This document shows positions 1-5,590 of a stretch of DNA of 5,590 bases, piece by piece. Position 1 is the stretch's first letter. The number at the start of each line of letters is the position of its first letter. The position numbers were made by a program, and so were the translations under genes. The stretch is from Nitrosomonas eutropha. Its GTDB lineage: Bacteria > Pseudomonadota > Gammaproteobacteria > Burkholderiales > Nitrosomonadaceae. The notes beneath the pieces were generated by a model. That model did not search any database, had not been told where the DNA came from, and worked only from the letters and a program-made list of their open reading frames with translations. The stretch covers positions 1 through 5,590 of the forward strand of contig JACTML010000118.1 of assembly GCA_014584635.1 (NCBI GenBank), written 5' to 3'.

Positions 1-1047
1 GGCGTCACACATGCCACTGGCCGAAATAACAATTGCACCGGATTTCATGTGATTGAGCCGGATGGAATCCTCGATCTCCCGCACAAAATGAACCCGCAGG
101 TTTTTATTGTGCTGACTGTGCCAGTTCATGATGTCGAGTGTTTCTTTATCAAGCAGTTCTCTGTGCCTGAGTGTCACTTCCGTGGCAGCTAATGCCATGG
201 GCGAATCCACATAAATATCCATTGCTCCCAGACGCTTCTGTCGCTGCAGATCGGTCAGTAAAAACAACAAATCCTGCGTACGTCCAACAGTAAACGCCGG
301 TACGATAATATTGCCGCGTTTATGAAGCAGCGTCTGACAAATAATTTCCACCATTTCATCACGCGTATCCTGCAAACTGCGATGACAACGGTTACCGTAA
401 GTGGATTCAACCAGCAGATAATCAGCTTCCTGGATCAGCACCGGATCACGAACAATAGGATGGCCTGGCTGTCCCAGATCACCCGAGAAAACAATTTTTT
501 TCTGTCTGGGGCCGGATTTCAGCCAGACTTCGATGATGGCTGATCCAATAATATGCCCGGCATCGCGAAACCGGCACCGTACTGACGGATGCGGCTGACA
601 TATATCGTCGTAGTCAACGCCCCGCATCTGCCTGAAAAATGTCTCTGCCTGGGTCACGGTATAAAGCGGTGCATTTTCATAACGCGGCGAACGTTTATTA
701 CGCATCGCCGCTTTTGTATACCATTCCGCTTCTTTTTCCTGGATATGAGCACTGTCTCTCAGAATGATTGAAAGCAGATCTGCTGTGGCCCGGGTCATAT
801 AGACCGGCCCTCTGAACCCAAGCACGCTCAAACGCGGCAATAATCCGGAATGATCGATATGCGCGTGTGTCAGTAAAACAAAATCTATTGATTCCGGATT
901 AAAGTTGAGCGCCGTATGATTTTTGCGATTGGCATCCCGTCCGCCCTGGAACATGCCGCAATCCACCAGGAAACGTACTTCATCCGTTTCAATCAGATAG
1001 CATGATCCGGTTACTTCTCCAGCCCCGCCCAGAAAGGTAATCTGCAT
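1..1047 (-). CDS. MBL-fold beta-CASP ribonuclease-like protein (3' end outside window)
   Basis: The reverse strand is open from an ATG at 1047 to the window edge, giving the first 349 residues. Family members are usually about 450-470 residues, so roughly the last hundred are missing. Visible motifs, in order, are an N-terminal GGAGEVTGS strand-turn (7-15), the zinc-binding HxHxDH as HAHIDH (61-66), DAGHIIGSA with the third-motif His165, and FSGDLG with the metal ligand Asp190. The beta-CASP part then shows VESTYGNR (213-220), IIVPAFTVGRTQ (247-258) and the start of the C-terminal SASGM block (342-346). This is the signature of the CPSF73/TTHA0252-type RNA-processing branch of the metallo-beta-lactamase superfamily, so a cytoplasmic zinc-dependent RNase is the likely role. 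The exact substrate cannot be read from sequence. All visible metal ligands are intact. The gene starts 6 nt after the bioA stop, and its AGGT ribosome-binding sequence overlaps that stop, so it probably shares the bioA transcript. Confidence 0.92.
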   Translation of the reverse strand, partial: MQITFLGGAGEVTGSCYLIETDEVRFLVDCGMFQGGRDANRKNHTALNFNPESIDFVLLTHAHIDHSGLLPRLSVLGFRGPVYMTRATADLLSIILRDSAHIQEKEAEWYTKAAMRNKRSPRYENAPLYTVTQAETFFRQMRGVDYDDICQPHPSVRCRFRDAGHIIGSAIIEVWLKSGPRQKKIVFSGDLGQPGHPIVRDPVLIQEADYLLVESTYGNRCHRSLQDTRDEMVEIICQTLLHKRGNIIVPAFTVGRTQDLLFLLTDLQRQKRLGAMDIYVDSPMALAATEVTLRHRELLDKETLDIMNWHSQHNKNLRVHFVREIEDSIRLNHMKSGAIVISASGMCDA

Positions 1048-1053
1048 AAGAAC

Positions 1054-2364
1054 CTACATTTCATCAAGAATATGCAGAACACCTTGAGCCACCCATTTCA
1101 TTTCTTCTTCATTAATGATGTAGGGTGGCATGATATAGACTGAATTACCCAAAGGGCGTATCAGCAATTGTTGTTCCAATCCTCTTTGTGTAAACCAGCG
1201 AGCAAAGTCTGGTCTGGGATTCTCTACCTCAAATGCCCAGATCATGCCACAGTTACGAAAATTTCTGACACTCGAATGCTCCCGGACGGGTTGCAGGTAC
1301 TGGTTAAAAACATCCGTTTTCTTGCGGTTTACTTCAATCACATTATCCTGTTCAATGATGTCCAGTGATGCTAATGCCGCACGACAGGCTAGCGCGTTCC
1401 CCGAGTGAGAATGGGAATGGAGAAAAGCTCGGCTGGTCTCGTTGCAATAAAATGCCTGATAAATATTGTCATGGGTGATAACTACAGAAAGTGGCAAGTA
1501 ACCGCCACTTAATCCCTTGGCAAGGCTCATGAAATCCGGTGTGATTCCTGCCTGTTCACAGGCAAACAAAGTACCTGTTCGGCCAAATCCGACTGCAATT
1601 TCATCGGTAATCAAATGTACCTGATATCTATCGCAAATCTCTCGTGCCTTGCGCAGATAGACAGGATGATACATTCCCATACCACTTGCTCCCTGAATCA
1701 GGGATTCCAGAATCAACGCTGCCGTGCTCGCATGGTGTTGCGCAAGATAGTCCTCCAGCTCAGCCGCAGCTTTCAGCGCGTGTGCTTCCGGCGTCACTCC
1801 CGCTTCAGCAAAGCGCCAATCCGGTGTCGGCATCGGGTGTGCGGGACGTAACAACGGCGCATAGGTCTGTCTGAAAAGAGGAATATCTGTAACTGACAAT
1901 GCCCCCAGAGTCTCTCCGTGATAGCCATTTTGCAAACAGAGGAAGCGCGTTTTGCCAGGAAAACCACTTTGCTGCCAATAATGAAAACTCATTTTCAGCG
2001 CAATCTCATTGGCTGATGAACCATCACTGGCATAAAAACAGTGACTCAGATCACCTGGTGTGATTGTGGCCAGCCGTTCTGACAACGCTATTACCGGTTC
2101 ATGCGCCAGCCCGGCCAGCATCGCATGTTCCAGTTTACCCAGCTGATCAACAATGGCTGCATTGATCCGGGGATTGCAGTGTCCAAATAAATTAACCCAC
2201 CACGAACTGATTGAGTCCAGATAACGTTTGCCTCCTGCATCATACAGCCACACGCCTTCCCCTCTGGTAATTAATACCGGCGGAAACGCTTCATGGTGCT
2301 TCATTTGAGTACACGGGTGCCACACGGCCTGCTGATTATTTAAATGTATTTTTTTTTCATTCAC
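1054..2364 (-). CDS. bioA: Adenosylmethionine-8-amino-7-oxononanoate aminotransferase (DAPA synthase)
   Basis: BioA is a class III PLP aminotransferase that converts 7-keto-8-aminopelargonate to 7,8-diaminopelargonate with S-adenosylmethionine as amino donor, in biotin synthesis in the cytoplasm. From a GTG at 2364 the product is 436 residues (E. coli BioA is 429). Visible features are WHPCTQM near the N-terminus (15-21), SISSWW (51-56), the phosphate-binding YASDGSSANE (111-120), NGYHGETLGALS starting at 146, the cofactor Asp254 in ITDEIAVGFGRTG, the Schiff-base Lys283 in SLAKGLSGG, and Arg403 in LLIRPLGN. The GTG at 2364 is preferred because AAGGAA lies about 10 nt upstream and the family N-terminus aligns there. 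A longer reading frame up to 2403 would start inside the CIRCE element and add unrelated residues. E. coli has Tyr17 (HPYT) where this protein has Cys18 (HPCT); I believe this variant is common outside enterics. No convincing dedicated promoter was seen on this strand. Confidence 0.95.
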   Translation of the reverse strand: MNEKKIHLNNQQAVWHPCTQMKHHEAFPPVLITRGEGVWLYDAGGKRYLDSISSWWVNLFGHCNPRINAAIVDQLGKLEHAMLAGLAHEPVIALSERLATITPGDLSHCFYASDGSSANEIALKMSFHYWQQSGFPGKTRFLCLQNGYHGETLGALSVTDIPLFRQTYAPLLRPAHPMPTPDWRFAEAGVTPEAHALKAAAELEDYLAQHHASTAALILESLIQGASGMGMYHPVYLRKAREICDRYQVHLITDEIAVGFGRTGTLFACEQAGITPDFMSLAKGLSGGYLPLSVVITHDNIYQAFYCNETSRAFLHSHSHSGNALACRAALASLDIIEQDNVIEVNRKKTDVFNQYLQPVREHSSVRNFRNCGMIWAFEVENPRPDFARWFTQRGLEQQLLIRPLGNSVYIMPPYIINEEEMKWVAQGVLHILDEM

Positions 2365-2367
2365 TGT

Positions 2368-2397
2368 CTTGAAATTCCTTATGACAACCCCTATTAT
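2368..2397 (+). promoter_or_regulatory. groESL promoter, sigma-70 boxes overlaid on a sigma-32-like pattern
   Basis: TTGAAA (2369-2374) and TATTAT (2392-2397) are separated by 17 bp, each matching the sigma-70 consensus at 5 of 6 positions. The same stretch reads as a heat-shock sigma-32 (RpoH) promoter: CTTGAAA (2368-2374), 13 bp, then CCCCTATTA (2388-2396), close to the CTTGAAA/CCCCATNTA consensus. Transcription would start near 2404, inside the CIRCE element. The promoter begins only 4 bp from the divergent bioA start codon. The boxes are seen directly; use by both sigma factors is inferred. Confidence 0.85.
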
Positions 2398-2423
2398 TAG
2401 CACTCAGCTCGGACGAGTGCTAA
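2397..2423. promoter_or_regulatory. CIRCE operator (HrcA-binding inverted repeat)
   Basis: The arms TTAGCACTC (2397-2405) and GAGTGCTAA (2415-2423) are perfect inverted repeats separated by 9 bp, which is exactly the CIRCE consensus. HrcA represses groESL and related operons through this element. It overlaps the last base of the -10 box and the predicted start site, the expected place for a repressor to block initiation. Read on the other strand it ends 33 bp upstream of the bioA GTG and could lie in the bioA leader or promoter. The hrcA gene itself is not in this window. Confidence 0.97.
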
Positions 2424-2529
2424 TAACGGGCATTTATGAAGCTCGTAATTTTTTAATGCTGCTCACCGAGCCAGATTGAATAAATAACCGAATTCTTATT
2501 TTTATCAACCATTGTAGGAGAAAAGGACT
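2404..2529 (+). other. groESL 5' leader, about 125 nt
   Basis: If transcription starts near 2404, the groES message has an untranslated leader of roughly 125 nt. It can form a bulged hairpin (GCAT 2430-2433 plus TTATGA 2434-2439, pairing with TCGTAA 2443-2448 and ATGC 2456-2459) and a small GCTC/GAGC hairpin (2461-2471). The AT-rich stretch after these leads to a strong ribosome-binding site, AGGAG at 2516-2520. I saw no sequestration of that site, so an RNA thermometer is not supported. No riboswitch family was recognised. Confidence 0.5.
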
Positions 2530-2820
2530 ATGAATATTCGCCCTTTGCATGATCGCGTAATTGTTAAACGGCTGGAAGAAGAACGCAAGACAGCATCCGG
2601 CATTGTTATCCCGGATACCGCTGCAGAAAAACCGGATCAAGGTGAAATCATTGCTGTTGGCAAAGGAAAGGTTGGTGATGATGGCAAGATTCGTACGCTG
2701 GAAGTTAAAGTCGGGGACAAGGTGCTTTTCGGAAAATACGCCGGCCAGGCTGTAAAAATCAAAGGCGAAGAGTTTTTGGTAATGCGCGAAGAAGACATCA
2801 TGGGTGTGATTGAAGGTTAA
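2530..2820 (+). CDS. groES: Co-chaperonin GroES (Hsp10)
   Basis: GroES forms the heptameric lid that closes the GroEL cavity and helps ATP-driven protein folding in the cytoplasm. The 96-residue product has the usual length and starts with the family pattern NIRPLHDRV. The mobile loop spans roughly residues 17-34 and carries the hydrophobic tripeptide IVI (25-27) that docks onto the GroEL apical domain. The protein ends in the usual [10 protein letters not shown]. The ATG is supported by AGGAG nine bases upstream. It is the first gene of the groES-groEL operon, with groEL 39 nt downstream, and lies under the sigma-70/sigma-32-like promoter and CIRCE element. The sequence is complete and unremarkable. 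Confidence 0.99.
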   Translation: MNIRPLHDRVIVKRLEEERKTASGIVIPDTAAEKPDQGEIIAVGKGKVGDDGKIRTLEVKVGDKVLFGKYAGQAVKIKGEEFLVMREEDIMGVIEG

Positions 2821-2835
2821 TTGATCATTAAATAA

Positions 2836-4509
<1,674 letters not shown>

Positions 4510-4541
4510 CCTGTCCAAATCCGTCTATCTGTTAACACTAG

Positions 4542-4595
4542 AAAACCACAACGGATCGGCACATAAAACCGAACGTTGTGGTTTTTTGATTTTTA
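4542..4595 (+). terminator. Rho-independent terminator of groESL
   Basis: AAAACCACAACG (4542-4553) pairs perfectly with CGTTGTGGTTTT (4574-4585), a 12-bp stem. Inside it TCGG (4556-4559) pairs with CCGA (4569-4572), extending the stem past a small internal loop to a 9-nt apical loop. A T-run follows (4582-4587, then GATTTTT). It lies 32 nt after the groEL stop. Because the stem begins with A and ends with T residues it may also act on the opposite strand, but no minus-strand gene reaches it here. Confidence 0.93.
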
Positions 4596-4618
4596 TCGGT
4601 CATGCTGAGATAAATATA

Positions 4619-5374
4619 TTGGATACTTTAAAAACTTATCCGGAAGACCGGAATTTGCTTAAGGATCGAGTCATTCTGGTTACAGGCGCAGGACAGGGCA
4701 TTGGACGCACTGCGGCGCTTACATTTGCGGAACATGGCGCTACGATTATTCTGCATGGTCGCAAAACCGAGAAACTTGAACAGGTTTACGATGAAATCGA
4801 GATGCTTGGCAAGGCAGCGGCAATCATTCTGCCGCTTGATTTTGAACAGGCTACCGAAGATAACATTGCCGAACTGGCTGAAGCAATTGCCTCCCAGATC
4901 GGCCGGCTGGATGGCATTTTACACAATGTTGCCTGGACCAGTGGTCCGATGCCGCTTGAATTTCACACACTGGCACACTGGCAAACCACCATGCAGATCA
5001 ATCTTCTTATTCCTGCAATGCTGAATCGTGCCTGTTTTCCGTTACTCAAGGCGGCTCCGGACGCCAGCGTAATTATGACGGGCGATTCACACGGTCATGT
5101 TCCTGCAGCTTACTGGGGTGCTTTTGCCGTGGCGAAAGCGGGCGTGGAAGCATTGGTCAGGATTCAATCCGAAGAATGGGAGCTGTATCCCAATGTGCGA
5201 ATCAACACATTGATTCCTGGTGCCGTAAATACACCACAACGTACCAAAACTCACCCTGGCAGCAACAACCGGCTATTACCCAAACCGGCAGATTTGATGA
5301 AAACCTATCTTTATCTAATGGGGCCAAACAGCGGCGGAGTAACTGGCAAAACTTTCAATTGCCAGAAAGACTGA
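4619..5374 (+). CDS. YciK-family short-chain dehydrogenase/reductase with altered catalytic residues
   Basis: The product resembles E. coli YciK, an NAD(P)-dependent SDR-fold protein of unsettled physiological role. From the TTG at 4619 it is 251 residues (E. coli YciK 252). Seen in order are LLKDRVILVTGAGQGIGR with the TGxxxGIG dinucleotide motif (22-29), HGRK (46-49) suggesting NADP preference, LHNVAW (101-106) in place of the usual NNAG, Asn128, Lys173, and the C-terminal KPADLMKTYLYLMGPNSGGVTG block typical of YciK. The catalytic Tyr is replaced by Phe169 (FAVAK) and the residue 13 before it, normally Ser, is Asp156, though Ser157 is adjacent. No ATG is available: TTG 4619 has GAGA 8 nt upstream and gives family length, while TTG 4655 has a better GGAAG site but shortens the N-terminus to 239 residues. 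Upstream lies the groEL terminator, so expression needs read-through or a local promoter. A classical dehydrogenase activity is doubtful; a binding or regulatory role is possible. Confidence 0.88.
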   Translation: MDTLKTYPEDRNLLKDRVILVTGAGQGIGRTAALTFAEHGATIILHGRKTEKLEQVYDEIEMLGKAAAIILPLDFEQATEDNIAELAEAIASQIGRLDGILHNVAWTSGPMPLEFHTLAHWQTTMQINLLIPAMLNRACFPLLKAAPDASVIMTGDSHGHVPAAYWGAFAVAKAGVEALVRIQSEEWELYPNVRINTLIPGAVNTPQRTKTHPGSNNRLLPKPADLMKTYLYLMGPNSGGVTGKTFNCQKD

Positions 5375-5388
5375 TCGAATCAGGAAGC

Positions 5389-5417
5389 CTGTTTCGGTCA
5401 TTAGAAGCGAGTATAAT
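5389..5417 (+). promoter_or_regulatory. Candidate promoter for tRNA-Leu (perfect -10, poor -35)
   Basis: A perfect TATAAT lies at 5412-5417 in the gap between the SDR gene and the tRNA. The hexamer 17 bp upstream, CTGTTT (5389-5394), matches the -35 consensus poorly. If used, it would give a precursor leader of about 120 nt before the tRNA, to be removed by RNase processing. No better promoter was found closer to the tRNA; TTTAAA at 5529-5534 has no partner. Confidence 0.3.
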
Positions 5418-5546
5418 CAGGCAAAAAAAGAGGAAAGATAGCGAATTTGTCATGAAGCATGATTGCGTCAGAATCAGGCGCACGAGCAAAGATCATTTTG
5501 TTTCAGAAAATTTTAAATCTTGCTGCCCTTTAAACGGGTCTGGCGC

Positions 5547-5590
<44 letters not shown>

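Noticed and set aside
2311..2319. Cys in the WHPCT motif of BioA where E. coli has an active-site Tyr.
   Set aside because: HPCTQMK appears, from memory of betaproteobacterial BioA sequences, to be a common family variant and not a defect of this gene.
2350..2364. Poly-T run at 2349-2357 as a possible terminator.
   Set aside because: No stem precedes it; it encodes the Glu-Lys-Lys-Lys-like start of bioA on the minus strand (EKK).
2365..2403. N-terminal extension of bioA to a GTG at 2403.
   Set aside because: It would start within the CIRCE arm and cross the groES promoter, and the added residues have no counterpart in the family; GTG 2364 has an upstream AAGGAA and gives the normal length.
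5371..5391. Small hairpins CTGAT-CGA-ATCAG and CAGG-AAG-CCTG after the SDR stop, as a terminator.
   Set aside because: The stems are only 4-5 bp, they compete for the same bases, and no real T-run follows.
5378..5478. AATCAGG occurs three times (5378, 5415, 5472).
   Set aside because: The spacing is irregular (37 and 57 bp) and a 7-mer repeated in this length is weak evidence for a binding-site array.

Overview
The window reads as an ordinary chromosomal segment of a proteobacterium, most likely a betaproteobacterium. The evidence is a GroEL with a GGM-rich tail, a proteobacterial-type BioA, a YciK-family SDR, and a groESL promoter that combines a sigma-32-like element with a CIRCE operator, a pairing known in betaproteobacteria. 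A Nitrosomonas-like relative would fit the protein flavour and moderate GC, but this is an impression, not a database match.

Left part (1-2364, minus strand): bioA (7,8-diaminopelargonate synthase, biotin synthesis) is followed after 6 nt by an MBL-fold/beta-CASP RNase-like gene that runs off the left edge. The bioA stop codon lies inside the ribosome-binding region of the second gene, so the pair looks like a translationally coupled operon.

Divergent control region (2365-2529): a strong promoter (sigma-70 boxes overlaid with a sigma-32-like CTTGAAA/CCCC pattern) is followed at the transcription start by a perfect CIRCE inverted repeat, the HrcA operator. A leader of about 125 nt then runs to groES. 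The promoter and CIRCE sit immediately upstream of the bioA start codon, so the chaperonin control elements are also the bioA upstream region.

Centre (2530-4595, plus strand): groES and groEL form a standard two-gene operon, closed by a strong bipartite hairpin terminator with a T-run.

Right part (4596-5590): a YciK-like short-chain dehydrogenase, probably starting at a TTG codon just past the terminator, keeps its nucleotide-binding motif but has Phe where the catalytic Tyr should be and Asp where the catalytic Ser should be. An intergenic stretch of about 170 nt with a perfect TATAAT follows. The window ends inside a tRNA-Leu(UAG) gene, exactly at the end of its anticodon stem.

I saw no mobile element, CRISPR array or evident novel system. 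The points most worth checking are the degenerate SDR active site and the compact shared heat-shock/biotin control region.
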